Origin: Neoechinorhynchus agilis
Taxonomy: Eukaryota > Acanthocephala
DNA: 64,000 nt
Reading direction: 5' to 3'
Assembly: GCA_051530055.1 (NCBI GenBank)
Contig: CM121342.1
Coordinates: 3,224,001 to 3,288,000, forward strand
Part shown: positions 11,116-23,542 of the stretch, piece by piece
Numbering within the stretch: position 1 is the stretch's first letter
Layout: each line of letters starts with the position of its first letter
Position numbers and translations under genes: made by a program
The notes under the pieces: model-generated
What the model was told of the DNA's origin: nothing
The model's database searches: none
The model's input: the letters and a program-made list of their open reading frames with translations, nothing else

Positions 11116-11686
11116 ATTTTAAGAAAGTAAGTTAATTTTAATCATCACTTTGAATATGAACTCTTAAGAATAAGTAGGAAAGTAATTTTAAAGCGAGATT
11201 TAATTCTCATATAGATCAATGAAATCGAGGACAAATAAACTCGCTCATATTGTAAAAGGAAACCGGCATATTTTTGAAACACTGTTCTTGTCTATAAATA
11301 TTGTAAAATAAAAAACTCATTGCGGTTTTGATGTATGTATTCAATTTTACTTTTAAACCCTGAATTCAAAGCATAATTCGTGGACAATAAAAGTCTCACA
11401 TATTTCGTCTTCGTGAAAGCGTCTTATACTTTTAGGTATTCTTAGTATATAAATTAATGAATTTAAAGTTTTTCTTCGTGATTTCGCCAACATCATTCAG
11501 CACTCAAGTTTAAGTTTGAACGCACTGAGATAGTTTTCTCATTTAGTTTATTTAAACGGTGGCGGTGGAATAATAAAATCAAATGAATAAATGATGTTGT
11601 TTTTAATGCAGACAATTGAACAAGATGAATGGGTCTTTTATTTTGCCTGAATTTACAGAGGGCTTTTATGCAAGGAAAGCAGTGTG
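11116..11686. other. Intergenic, no gene supported
   Basis: AT-rich sequence directly after the 174-bp array. No coding exon, repeat or RNA gene is evident. Confidence 0.4.
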
Positions 11687-12010
11687 CTACTTTGTTGATT
11701 GCGGCACCCTAAATGTGTCAGAAAAGAAATTTGAGCTTTTGGCACGCTTGTAGCGAGCAATAATTACATTTCGCATTTCCCTTGTTAAATGATAAAAACG
11801 TTCATGATCGATGTTAAGCGTGAAAATATAGCTTCCTATATAATCAAATCTAAAAATGCACTCAATATCGTTATATTTGATCCTCTTTGACTTTGCACTT
11901 TTTGTTGCATCATGAAATTTAATTGTGTTTAAAGATGTTATTGATAAAAATGATTTAATATTTCCTTCAAAATTTCCTGTAAGAGGAAATATTAAATCAT
12001 TTTTCTTCAC
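11687..12010 (-). CDS. Hypothetical ORF, 107 aa
   Basis: An open frame of 107 codons, rich in aromatic and basic residues (for example IKYNDIECIFRFDYIGSYIF and HERFYHLTREMRNVIIARYK), which looks more protein-like than the surrounding AT-rich sequence. Its 5' end overlaps a short hairpin (arms near 11950-11965 and 11985-12002), so the start may not be real. No signal peptide, no known domain. It could be an exon of a gene with the ORF at 12223-12534 on the same strand. Confidence 0.25.
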   Translation of the reverse strand: MKKNDLIFPLTGNFEGNIKSFLSITSLNTIKFHDATKSAKSKRIKYNDIECIFRFDYIGSYIFTLNIDHERFYHLTREMRNVIIARYKRAKSSNFFSDTFRVPQSTK

Positions 12011-12222
12011 TTCGCCTGACCAAAGATGATTCTAAACTTAAAATGGATGCCAGTGAGTGTTTTTTTTTCAGTGGGGCTTTTGTGTGTGTGTGTGCAATCG
12101 GCTGTAAATTATTTGTTTGTTTGTGCCATAAAAATAAAGCTGAGCCAATTTCTCGGTCTGTAAGGCATCATCTTCGTTATAGACGATTCCATCGCAGGCT
12201 GCAATGTTCAATGTTACCTGCT

Positions 12223-12534
12223 TCATTGCATCTGCCGCCCCTGCCACACATACACGAGGCAAACAATATACTTTCTAACTCTTAACACAAGATTAACACA
12301 AAGCCAGCAGAGTAATAAAAAAGCGATAACTGAGAAAAGAGTTGCTCTGTTGGTTAGACCTGCGGCAGCTCCGACGAATCGATCATAATGAGGCATTTGA
12401 ACGTTGCAGTTTCCAGTGAATCCTTTAATTTTCCATTTCTGTACACTCTTCCTTCGTTGCCTCCTTAAGAACATGGTGGGGGCCGAGAGGAAATTCTCCG
12501 TGGTAATGTCTATAGCAAAGTATGCCTCAATCAA
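12223..12534 (-). CDS. Possible exon of a small membrane protein
   Basis: The ORF encodes a basic N-terminal half and one strong hydrophobic segment (ATLFSVIAFLLLCWLCVNLV). Just downstream on the same strand a second frame (about 12240-12070) reads AADAMKQVTLNIAACDGIVY. A spliced single-pass membrane protein is possible, but junctions were not resolved and no family is recognised. Confidence 0.25.
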   Translation of the reverse strand: MIEAYFAIDITTENFLSAPTMFLRRQRRKSVQKWKIKGFTGNCNVQMPHYDRFVGAAAGLTNRATLFSVIAFLLLCWLCVNLVLRVRKYIVCLVYVWQGRQMQ

Positions 12535-13119
12535 CAGGTGATGGGATGGCGGCCAAATAAGTGTCTACCAACTGTATAATTTGTCTTCTTTAAGTAGCAG
12601 GTTGAAAAGACATTATCGATAAATTTGTTATCTTCATGTAGGCGAGCAAGAGAGAGTCAAAACGTTTTGGCCACTTGAAATAACATGAAAAATGATTTCA
12701 TTTTTTATGGAGACCGAAATGGTATCAAACTAGAGACGTAGATCTCAAGAGAAAGCGGATCAGGTAAAAGTGGATATATGTGTGTGTATTATATTCCACA
12801 AATTCGGGTTGTTAACGACGATAAAAAAAAGACTCACATTGAGTTGTTTTCGTACAAAACGTTGTGTAGTTCTTGTAGAGAAATGTAGTATCTTTTTAAA
12901 AAAAATTGAAAATGATCGTTAACTAGGTCTTAAAATTATTCCGGTTTGTTGTAAAGGACCGTAAAAAAATAGTTCAAAGGGTAACATGTGATACGTAATC
13001 GTTATTTTTTTTACTTTGTTCAATGATCGTTCGTATTATAGTAAAACGCACAAAAATACCGTTTATAAAGTTCAATAATTTTTTTGTAAATCTTACTGTA
13101 AAGAAATTATTCATTAGAG
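12535..13119. other. Intergenic, no gene supported
   Basis: AT-rich spacer before the palindrome array. The 64-aa minus ORF beginning at 13168 overlaps the first palindromic unit and is not supported. Confidence 0.4.
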
Positions 13120-14115
13120 TTTCAGTTTCAATTAGCGATGTTTCATTAAGAAAATAGATTTGGAACATTTTCGGCCTTTTCGTTTTCTTCAGTCAATTGT
13201 TAAAGTGAGTGGGAATAAAACACTTTAACAAAGAAAACGAAAAGGTCGAAAATTTTCAAGATAAATCTATTTTCTTAATGAAACATCGCTAATTGAAACT
13301 GAATTTTAAATACATTCAAAAAATACAAAAAACGTATTTAAGCAATATTGCTGTATTATTTAAATTTCAGTTTCAATTAGCGATGTTTCATTAAGAAAAT
13401 AGATTTAGAACATTTTCGGCCTTTTCGTTTTCTTCAGTCAATTGTTAAAGTGAGTGGGAATAAAACACTTTAACAACTGACTGAAGAAAACGAAAAGGCC
13501 GAAAATTTTCAAGATAAATCTATTTTCTTAATGAAACATCGCTAATTGAAACTGAATTTTAAATACTTTAAAAAAATACTAAAACGTATTTAAGCAATAT
13601 TGCTGTATTATTTAAAATTCAGTTTCAATTAGCGATGTTTCATTAAGAAAATAGATTTAGAACATTTTCGGCCTTTTCGTTTTCTTCAGTCAATTGTTAA
13701 AGTGAGTGGGAATAAAACACTTTAACAACTGACTGAAGAAAACGAAAAGGCCGAAAATTTTCAAGATAAATCTATTTTCTTAATGAAACATCGCTAATTG
13801 AAACTGAATTTTAAATACTTAAAAAATACAAAACGTATTTAAGCAATATTGCTGTATTATTTAAATTCAGTTTCAATTAGCGATGTTTCATTAAGAAAAT
13901 AGATTTAGAACATTTTCGGCCTTTTCGTTTTCTTCAGTCAATTGTTAAAGTGAGTGGGAATAAAACACTTTAACAACTGACTGAAGAAAACGAAAAGGCC
14001 GAAAATTTTCAAGATAAATCTATTTTCTTAATGAAACATCGCTAATTGAAACTGAATTTTAAATACATTCAAAAAATACTAAAACGTATTTAAGCAATAT
14101 TGCTGTATTATTTAA
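13120..14115. repeat. Tandem array of palindromes, 4 units of about 245-250 bp
   Basis: Each unit is itself a long inverted repeat. The left arm runs CAGTTTCAATTAGCGATG, then ATTAAGAAAATAGATTTAGA, then CGGCCTTTTCGTTTTCTTCA. The right arm is its complement, TGAAGAAAACGAAAAGGCCG to CATCGCTAATTGAAACTG. Units are joined by an AT-rich spacer containing CGTATTTAAGCAATATTGC. The first unit is shortened in the hairpin loop region. Such DNA could form cruciforms and probably derives from a fold-back transposon multiplied in place. Confidence 0.9.
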
Positions 14116-15004
14116 AAACAGCTCTTGAATTTTAATAAATCGTCATTTTTACAAATTCCAGTGGCAATTTATATTTACTATATTCGCTCTTTATCACTTA
14201 AAAACAAGCTCCAATTTACGTGGAATGATTAAAAATTAATAATGTTTTTATTTAAAATTAGTTTTTTGAAGGGACAAAAGTTTTAAAAAAAGGTCATAAC
14301 ATTCTCGCTTAGAAAATTTTTATTGTAGTTTTAACCAAACCTGTTAGGTGGGATCATTGAGGCTTTTTAAGTTACATTTTCTCGTTAAATGGCCGTTCTA
14401 TGGAGACAAAAAAAAGACTTGCCTTTTTCGTTTAATAAAAAGAAATTAGAGACGTAAAAAAATTTGGTTCCAAAAAGAAGTGATTTTTTAAGACGTCTTT
14501 TGTGCCGATTTTCTTAACGACCCGATTATTGGGTTCATAGACGCGATATAAACGGCGGTGTTCCACTTGATACGACTCTTTTTTTTGGGGGGGGGGTGGA
14601 TTCATCGGGACGCAAAGTTTTCTCGTTTTTTTTGTGTGTGAAGGTGTGTTTGTGAACAAGAATGTGTCATGTATCCGGACCCATTAAGACATTTAGATGT
14701 GCTGAATAATCCGGCGGATATGTGCCATTGTTGATCTATTTTTTCGAGTGCTGTTGAGAGCCGGTTGATTTCTCAATTTCGATCCGGGTTTTGCTCATGT
14801 TCGCATTGTCAGACAGGTGACGACGGGTTTATTCTTCTTCTTGGAAGAGGAGAGCAATGCACGTCTGCATAGACTAGATATAGGAGAAAAAGCTTCTGCA
14901 ACATTTGTCAAGAGTAAAAATGATCTCGGTTACAAAAGGGAGAGTCACCTTCCTTCATAGATGCCGGAGTGAACTTCTCTTTGTCCCATTTTTACATATG
15001 AGTG
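14116..15004. other. Region upstream of the FAK-like gene
   Basis: No coding exon was found. The 75-aa minus ORF at 14432-14659 spans a homopolymeric G/T stretch and looks spurious. The last few hundred bases probably hold the promoter and 5' UTR of the FAK-like gene; no TATA box is obvious. Confidence 0.4.
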
Positions 15005-18000
15005 ATGAAATCATACGCTTTTAAACTAAGAGCAAAGTTCACCAATCTTTTTTCAAGACACAAATACATGAGTGATTCAGGCCTCCTCAGGATATATTTC
15101 CCGAATCGCAGTTTTCATAGTCTCAAATATACAAAAGAGACTTGTATCCAGGTCAGTGTAAGAGATGAACGAAAAAAACACCAATGGTTTCCTTACAAAA
15201 AAAGAATATCATCACTACTGTGATTAAAGGAAGGATAAGTCCTCAAAATGTTCCATTTAAGTCGTGTTATGCGTTGAGAGCTGTTAAAGAAACAAGTGCT
15301 GGATTAACAAAAAGGTGGCTACCGTCTCATTTTACAATGGACCGAGTTGAACAGAAGCTTATTGATCGGCCATCCTGGAGGTTTGATATAACTTAAAAAG
15401 AAATTGAACTGCAGAAAAACAAATTATACTGATCTATAGATTCGAACTGAGAATTAGGTTCTTTCCAAAAAATCTCAAATCTATTATGGACGTAGACAAA
15501 GTCACTTTTAACTACCTTCATGATCAGTTGAAAAATGATTATATTCATCATGTGGCTCAGACGACTGAACAATCAGCTGCTATCAGATTGGGCTGTCTCG
15601 ATATCAGGTTATGATGTTCATTACAAAATTCCCAGTCGATATTTATTAAAAACTTTTAGAAAGTTGTCGATTCATTTAAATCCAAACGTACCGGGGAAGC
15701 GGATAAATGTGGAGTACATTGAAAAAGAACTAGGACTAGCTTCATTTTTCCCGGAAAATCTACTAGCCAAGACTAAGGTAAAGAAACATAGAATTAATTA
15801 TTTTGAGAATTACATTCGGGGGAATCTAATTTTGGTCTTCCCGGAGCTTTCACCACCCCGATAATTAAACATTAGTTATTGAATTAAATATTTCGGAACC
15901 TGAGTTCCCTCTTCAGTAAATTATTTTTTTGAAAAAAAATCCGAAATATTTCAATAATTAATGTTTAATTCTCGGGGTGGTGACAGCTCACCGAAGACCA
16001 AAAATAGAATTAACTATTTTGAAATTATAAAAGTGAAAAATTCATTATGAAGACGTTGTCGAGGAATATTGCTTGAAAATTATAAAAATTGCCCAATTTT
16101 CCATTTTTCATTTTAAAATAATTAATTAGACACCGCCAACTAGATTCGAACCCTTCGCAAACTTATGAAAGCTCAATTAAAAGAATTGGAAGGACTTGAC
16201 GAGTTCAAATGCATTCTCAAATTTGCAGAAATTCTAAGGACAGTGTGGAAGTTCGATCAAGAGCGCTATAACTGTTTATTTGGTACCATCAACGGGGTCT
16301 TAATCGTTGATCCCAACACCGGAGTAAGCTTCACCACGCAAACGGAATCTAAAACTAACGTGAGACACGCCAAAACGTTTTGATTCAAATCTCATTTTCT
16401 TTGCTAGACGAGTGAATTAACAAATTTTGAAGATATTGAACTACTTGTTATATCTGATGAGGAATCGCGAATGTTATTAATCGATAGCACTACTTCTACT
16501 ACGGTATATGGTCTTTTCATCTCTCAAATTTAAAAGGTTAATGGGAAATGCGTTTAGCCGCTTAGATTTTTATTCGATTCAACGAGCATCGCTTCGTCCG
16601 TAGGATATCTCATTGATGAATACTGTGCGATGTTTTCAAAGCCATTGAAAAGGCGTTTCTCGGAATCCCGACGGTCGAACAAAATGCGCGAAATCAATTC
16701 AAGTATTCCGTCCAATCAACTAATCTTTAAAAAGCAAGGTTAGATTTTGGGAATTTAAGTGAATTTCACTTTTTTTATTTACAGGAACTGAAAATGAGTC
16801 CCAATTCATGATACCCAGAAACGCAGTTGACATTATTTCATTTATCGGTCAAGGAAAGTATGGTGATGTGTATAAAGGAACCTTTAAAGAAACGGTTTAT
16901 AAAATGACTTTAATGAAAAATGACAATCGATAACGTTAAGGGTGAAGGAAAAACTGTGGCTATAAAAGTCGGAAAGGAGAATGATTCCACATCAACTGAA
17001 TTACTATTAAGTGAGGCAGGTGAGGCAATCTCGTTTTCATTAAAAAAAACCCGAATATTATTAGTTATTTTTAAAATTTCAATCAACCAAAATGTCCTCC
17101 GCTAGCTTTTAAGAAATTAATATTAGCTTAAAGAAAATTAACGTATAAATAATATTCTAAATCTTTATGCAACGCTAAAGATTTTAAGAAATTAATATTA
17201 GCTTAAAGAAAATTAACGTATAAATAATATTTAAAATCTTTATGTAACACTAAAGATTTTAAGAAATTAATATTAGCTTAAAGAAAATTAACGTATAAAT
17301 AATATTTAAAATCTTTATGTAACACTAAAGATTTTAAGAAATTAATATTAGCTTAAAGAAAATTAACGTTTAAATGATATTTAAAATCTTTATGTAACAC
17401 TAAAGATTTTGAAAAATTAATATTAGCTTAAAGAAAATTAACGTATAAATAATATTTAAAATCTTTATGCAACGCTAAAGATTTTAAGAAATTAATATTA
17501 GCTTAAAGAAAATTAACGTATAAATAATATTTAAAATCTTTATGTAACACTAAAGATTTTAAGAAATTAATATTAGCTTAAAGAAAATTAACGTATAAAT
17601 AATATTTAAAATCTTTATGTAACGTTTAAGGGTTACTCTTAGAATCATTCCGTTTCCAAGTGGATAGGAGGGATAAGATGTCAATTTGCCATCAATAATA
17701 TACCACATCATGAAAGCTTACCTAAAAGTGTTTCGAAAGGCGGCAATTGTTAAAGCCATTGTCATTCAAATATTATTTTAAAGTAAATAAAATAATTTAA
17801 CTGAAAACAAAGATTCATTATTAAACTAGAATGTAAAATTCATTGTTTTGGTGTTGGATTATTAACTTTCAAACCCCCTTTAATATTTAGCTCATAATTA
17901 TTATTTCTTTGGATTTCGTTAAGAAACGTTACCGCTAATAAGAATACTGATCATATAAAGAACAACGTTTTGATTATTTTCTTTTAAACGAACAATTTAG

Positions 18001-21000
18001 TGATTGCTAAACTAGCGATTAGAAATGTGTTCACTAATTGTATTTTGCTTTTAAATGCACGCCAATAAAATCAATCAATATTATACAGTGATTTGATCAG
18101 TTATAAATAAGTTAGGATTTGTTAATTTAAAGATCTTTATAATTTTTCGTGAAAATTGATTTTTTTCTAGATTAATTTTTATTTCGCTTAGAAACATTTC
18201 TGCTGGAGGAGAATTAACGATTTTAAAAGTATTTTTCACACGAAACATCCAATGTCACTATTTAGCTTCACATTTACTAACCCATACGATTCTGCTGCCA
18301 AGATTTAAAATTTGGTTGACGATTTTCACTACAGGGTACACTAGAATTATTCTTGCTAATAGTTCTAAAAAGCGTTGAAGCGATGTTTAAAATGGTGCTT
18401 AAAAGCTAACAAAAATCCTGTTTAGGTATGATGCAGAAATTCTCCCATCCGAACATTATAAGAGTCTACGGAGTGTGCCCCGTTGATCCTGTGATGGTAA
18501 TAATGGAGCTGGCCGAAATCGGAGAGGTATTATTGCTGTGAATCGCGATAATCTCTCACCTGTTTCATAATACAATCGAAAAGCTTCGCCGGTACATTCG
18601 AAGCAATGCCAAGTCCCTGTCACCTATTCGTCTTATAAACTATTGTGAGCAACTTGCGATGGCTCTTGAATTTCTGGAAACCAATAATTTCGTACACAGG
18701 TTCTCGTTAAAACCTAGTCATTATTTCTAAAGTATTCTGCTTTAATATAGAGATATTGTCGCAAGAAAGATTTTGATGACCTCTCCGGATAGCATAAAAC
18801 TGGCAGATTTCGGCATTTCTCGACAGTTCGATAACTTCGTCAACCAAACTTCTCCAAAACAAACAAGAAAAACAAAAATACCAATCAGGTGGATGGCACC
18901 GGAGTCAATAATCTATAACCAGTTCACTCATTCTAGTGATGTGTGGATGTTTGGTAAGTGTGAGACAGCTAGAATTGTGGATTGCAGTGTTTCGGTTTAT
19001 GGAATAGTGCGTAACGCAATTAAGAACACTATCTGGGCCAAAAGAGTAACAAGAGTCTTAATGTAATGTCGATTATAAATAGATTTCCGTCTTGGGAACA
19101 GCGGTTTTTTCGATCCAAAATGCTAAACATAAGATATAGCCTTATTTTTGAAATAAAAAATAACAACATTAGAAATAAACTTTTCCGAACAAAAAAATAA
19201 GGACAAAAAAATTAATTTGACTAATATTTTTAAAGGTGTTTGCGTATGGGAGATTATGACTTGTGGGTTGAAGCCATACAGCGGTATAGCGAATAACCGA
19301 GTTGCAGATCACATTGAAGCTGGGAACAGACTACCACAACCGTCGGGTTGTCCTGATGATCTTTACAACCTCATGCAGTTATGTTGGCTCTACAGCTATC
19401 AATCGCGTCCCAAATTTGCCGAGCTCAAGGACGCAATAAGGTACTGTTTTTCCTTTCTAACAAAACCCAATGGCATTTCACATAGCAAAATAAAAGAGGA
19501 GATGTTAAATGAAATAAGACAAAACGCCAACAGCGCCTTCAAACAAAGTAAAACTCACCTTCGTTGTAGTAGCCGCTTCATGAATGATGATTCGCTGAAT
19601 TTAGGGCCTGTAAATAATATATCTAAAACGAGTATAGATCAAGAGACAAACGTTGATCGGGTACCTTTTTCACGGTTTAGAGTTGATCAATTTAATCTTT
19701 AGGAGAACAAAAATGTGCTCAATGATAAATCGCAGCCATTCACGGTGATAGGAATCGACTATGGCCTTATTTGCGACCTGCACAACAAAGCGAAGGAGAT
19801 CGTAGGTGCTGTTTTGTCGCTCAACGTCGCTGCCGCAAATAAATCAGTAAGGCAGAGATCCGAAACTCGGTTGCGCTCATTGGTTCTATTTCACACTAAG
19901 AGATACTGCGCACATTTCTTTAGTCTAACATTTTTAATACGGTAAGAACTATAACAAGTCAATTAAACTGCCTTAATTTCTGTTGCTTTTTATAAATTCC
20001 TAACTGAAGTCTTAAATATTTATAAAGAACCGATTAGCTCTAGTGTAAATGGCAACAATCTTTTTTCCCTCGAAATATTCTGCAGGGCATTCATTTCAAT
20101 GCATAAAAACGCGGCTAACCGCACCAAATATGAAAAATAGTTGAATTATTTTGTTTATATATTGAAGTTTCTGCGGTTGAACAAGCATACTGCCAAGTGC
20201 GAAATACCGAATGCCTACTATAGCGGAACCAGCTTAGTTTGCCGATGCTGCACATTCTTCGCGTCTCCCAACAAAAGTTCCCAGAAAGATTAGTACGTAG
20301 TTTCTTAAGAGGAAATCCGAGATACGGCACCGTCTCTTGGGATTATCACTTCATTTATATTGAGAGAAGGAGAAAGTTATCATTTCGAAACACACAAGAC
20401 ATTTGTTTAACATTTAGTCGGCAAATTGCGACCTAATCACAATTTAAACTCAAAGTGGTGATAAACGGCGAAATTCGTGATTAGCGAAAAAAAACGCGAA
20501 ATGCCAGTATCCTTGAGAGAATAGAACTTTTAAGAGGTTACCCTTCGTACTGTGAAATAAACTGTTTTTGAGACTGGGAAATTTCAAATACATTAGTGCA
20601 TTTGATTGTGGCTTCAAAATGATTTTTAAACGATGTTTGTCGCATTTTAATATAGTGGATTCAGCTGAAATTTATCTGCCTTCCTTTCTTTTACTGGCAA
20701 AATAGTTTAAGACTTTTTCCGAAATCGTACATTAGTTGTGGATCTCTGCAAGACGAGGTCAGGACATTATTCTACAAGCAAAGTTCGTTGGAATGGCAGT
20801 TCGGGATTTCGTAGGGATGATCGACATTTTCGCTAAGAATATCGACGACAATGACAAGAAGCAAAGAGTGAGTTGTCTTAAAGATGGTAAACTTTCCAGT
20901 TATTGTCTAGTTCGCTAGTTGGTTGAGAGTCAAGAGCAGATAGCCGAAGAGATGACACAGATGATTGCTGATTTAAGAGCGTCAAGTGTTGACGCGGTTG

Positions 21001-21086
21001 TGATTAGTTCTGTAAAGATTGCTAAAATTTCAAAGACAATGTTTGATAGTATCCAAGATCAGTTCTTTTGTTCTACGACCGTGTAG
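15005..21086 (+). CDS. Focal adhesion kinase homologue, 16 exons, altered catalytic site
   Basis: FAK-type adaptor/tyrosine kinase acting at integrin adhesions. Exons: 15005-15151, 15205-15380, 15440-15607, 15636-15777, 16144-16359, 16408-16503, 16558-16738, 16785-16894, 16941-17019, 18426-18526, 18584-18699, 18751-18953, 19236-19660, 19703-19846, 20763-20867, 20919-21086; every junction is GT-AG and the sum is 2577 nt (858 aa plus stop). FERM (about residues 15-345) shows LRIRFFPKNL, LGCLDI, LRKLMKAQL, GLDEFKCILKFAEILRTVW and YLIDEYC. Kinase (about 380-650): P-loop GQGKYGDV, VAIK (K421), HRD (510-512), DFG (530-532), IRWMAPES, DVWMFGVCVWEIMTCGLKPY. FAT-like helices (about 728-850): AKEIVGAVLSL, FVGMAVRDFVGMIDIFAKN, EEMTQMIADL. 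Odd: the catalytic-loop Asn after HRD is Lys (HRDIVARK), the activation loop has no Tyr, and the FERM-kinase linker lacks the Y397-type site. Start ATG at 15005; 15068 is an alternative. Confidence 0.93.
15836..16005. mobile_element. Palindromic element in a FAK-like intron
   Basis: A 170-bp near-perfect inverted repeat. The left arm TTTTGGTCTTCCCGGAGC and CACCACCCCGATAATTAAAC pairs with the right arm TTTAATTCTCGGGGTGGTG and CACCGAAGACCAAAA. It sits in the intron 15778-16143, which is about seven times the usual intron length here. The flanks carry a longer direct repeat (AGAATTAATTATTTTGA on the left, AGAATTAACTATTTTGA on the right), wider than a normal target-site duplication. Confidence 0.8.
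17106..17635 (+). repeat. 75-bp tandem array in a kinase-domain intron, about 7 units
   Basis: Units of 75 bp containing AAGAAATTAATATTAGCTTA and AATTAACGTATAAATAATAT, differing by a few changes. The array accounts for part of the 1.4-kb intron 17020-18425 between the VAIK exon and the following exon. No coding content. Confidence 0.9.
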
Positions 21087-21524
21087 TTTACCGTTCAGAG
21101 CAAGATCATTTCTGGATCTTATTGTACAATAAAGACGATAAGAAAGCGAATAATAAAGAAGGTACTCTTCATCTTTTTGTATGCAAGTGATTCGTAGAAA
21201 ACATTGATTGTATGCTTAAGGAATTCTGTAAAAGCTTTCTACTGTCAACATAACAGACAGTGGCAAGAAATTTACAACTGAATGTGAGACTAAGCACATT
21301 CGGAGCTGACGGCATCACATCAAGCGGATCATGTAGAGTTAGCTCACTTCACTTAAATTAATTTTAGGGATCACAAAGTCCACGACGTTAATTGAAGGCA
21401 GAACTCCATTTATCATAACTTGTTTACTTCTCGCGATTAGAATAAACACAACTTTTGTGAGCAAGAACTCACGGATTACTTCATTGGCACCCTCGTCTCG
21501 GACTCGAAATAAAACTTTGGGCCA

Positions 21525-22960
21525 TGCTATAATCCGAGAATAGATTTGGAATCAGCGCGTTGAAATGTACTAAATTAACATAATCAATAAATTACAGCCG
21601 TATTATTGGCGTCGGAAATCGCATTATCATATTAAGCCAAAAGTCACAGGAGTGAAAGATCACTAGATTTGCAAGATTCATTAAAATTGGATAACACCAA
21701 TGAAATCAGCGCATTTGATATGCTCAAAATGTTTTGTAATTTCACAACCACTTCTTGGCACCATGGATTTAAGTAGCATTTCTGATGCGCTGATTTCAAT
21801 GGTGTTATCCAATTTTAATGAATCTTGCAAATTTAGTGATCTTTCACTTCTGTGACTTTGACTTAATATGATAATGCGATTTCTGACGCCAATAATACGG
21901 CTGTAGTTTATAACTTATGTTCGCTCATTTAGTACATCGCTACGCACTGATTCCAAACCTGTTTTCGGATTTGCGATAGCTGTCACAATTCTTGAGTTAT
22001 TCGTCTTTCAATTTTTAGACCAATAACCTTGATTATCGATATTAAAACATTAATAAATTATGGATCAAATTAACTTTTCTTGATCTACTTTTGATGAGGA
22101 TTTCACCTGCAATAACGGTTTCTTGTGGCTTTGTAAATCTTTACATTTAGTTTTAAGATTGAGGTTCATAAAAGACACCTGAATTAAATCCATGGAGCTA
22201 GGAAGTGGTTATGAACTGATAAAACATTTTGAGCATTTCTGATTCGCTGATTTCAATGATATTATCCAATTTTAATGAGTATTGCAAATATAGTGATCTT
22301 TCGCTCATGTGGCTTTTGACTAAATATGATAATGCGATTTCCGACGCCAATAATACAGCTGTAGTTTACTGAAAAAGTTCATTTATTACATATCAACGCA
22401 ATGATTTTAAATCTGTTTTCCGATTCGCGATAGCTGTCACAATTCTTGAGTTATTCGTCTTTCAATTTTTAGACCAATAACCTTCATTATCGATATTAAA
22501 ACATTAATAAATTTAAGATCAAATTAACTTTTCTAGATCTACTTTGATGAGGATTTCACCTGCAATAACGGTTTCTTGTGGCTTTGTAAATCTTTACATT
22601 TAGTTTTAAGATTGAGGTTCATAAAAGACACCTGAATTAAATCCATGGAGCTAGGAAGTGGTTATGAACTGATAAAACATTTTGAGCATTTCTGATTCGC
22701 TGATTTCAATGATATTATCCAATTTTAATGAGTATTGCAAATATAGTGATCTTTCGCTCTTGTGACCTTTGACTAAATGTGATAATGCGATTTCCGACCC
22801 CAATGGTAGAGCTGCAGTTCATTTATTATGTCCATTTAGTACATCTCAACGTGCTGATTCCAAATATGTTTCCGGACTCAAGAATTATGACAGCTATCGT
22901 AAATCCGAAAACAGATTTGGAATCAGCGCGTTGAGATGTACTAAATGAACATAATCAATA
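21525..22960. repeat. Long inverted repeat with nested direct repeats
   Basis: About 21525-21740 is repeated as its complement at about 21785-21960: arms include GAATCAGCGCGTTGAAATGT, AGCCGTATTATTGGCGTC and GGATAACACCAATGAAATCA. A second and third copy of the right arm follow with period about 458 bp (22095-22310 and 22553-22770 share GGATTTCACCTGCAATAACG). An opposite-facing end lies at 22870-22960. No coding sequence. It looks like a fold-back element with tandemly duplicated arms. Confidence 0.85.
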
Positions 22961-23542
22961 AAATCTCTTTGCGGCCTGATATCGCGCGTCCCTTGGGATT
23001 CTGTTTAGAACGTTACTGGGCAGAACCCACTCACAATATTCCGTACAAATCTATTTTCATTTTGTTATGTTGATGTCGTGATAGGATTTTGGCGCACACC
23101 ATCAATGGACTTAGGGGGTGAATCGGAACCTAGTGCATAAATTGATGTTGCAAAAGATAAATATGATTTTATATAAATCTCTTTGTTGAACATTATTTAT
23201 AGCAGCGCCGATAATAAAAAGCTGAATGGCGTTGGAATTAGGAAACAAGGTATAGAGAAAGCAACCACGAAGGGTACGAGATTATTTTCAGAGTGTTTGA
23301 GTATCAGGTTCAATAAATTTTGCGCGATAAATAGATAACACAACCTCTGAGAATTTCTCCGATGATTAAAGCAAATAGGACTGACAATGCCTTATTTGCA
23401 CTACTGCTTTGTATCGAATTTTATTATGTGGTCTATTCAAGCGGTGATACTCTCTAGGCGATAACATTCAAAAGAACCGTATTAGAAAATGATTAAAATA
23501 AACCACTCTATCTTAGTCACATCTCTGAGCGACTACAAATGT
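22961..23542. other. 3' flank of the actin gene
   Basis: No gene or repeat is clear. On the minus strand this follows the actin stop codon and should contain its 3' UTR. Confidence 0.4.

Noticed and set aside
20115-20330. 71-aa minus ORF in the last large FAK-like intron
   Set aside because: No domain or conservation signal, and the surrounding exons are on the other strand.
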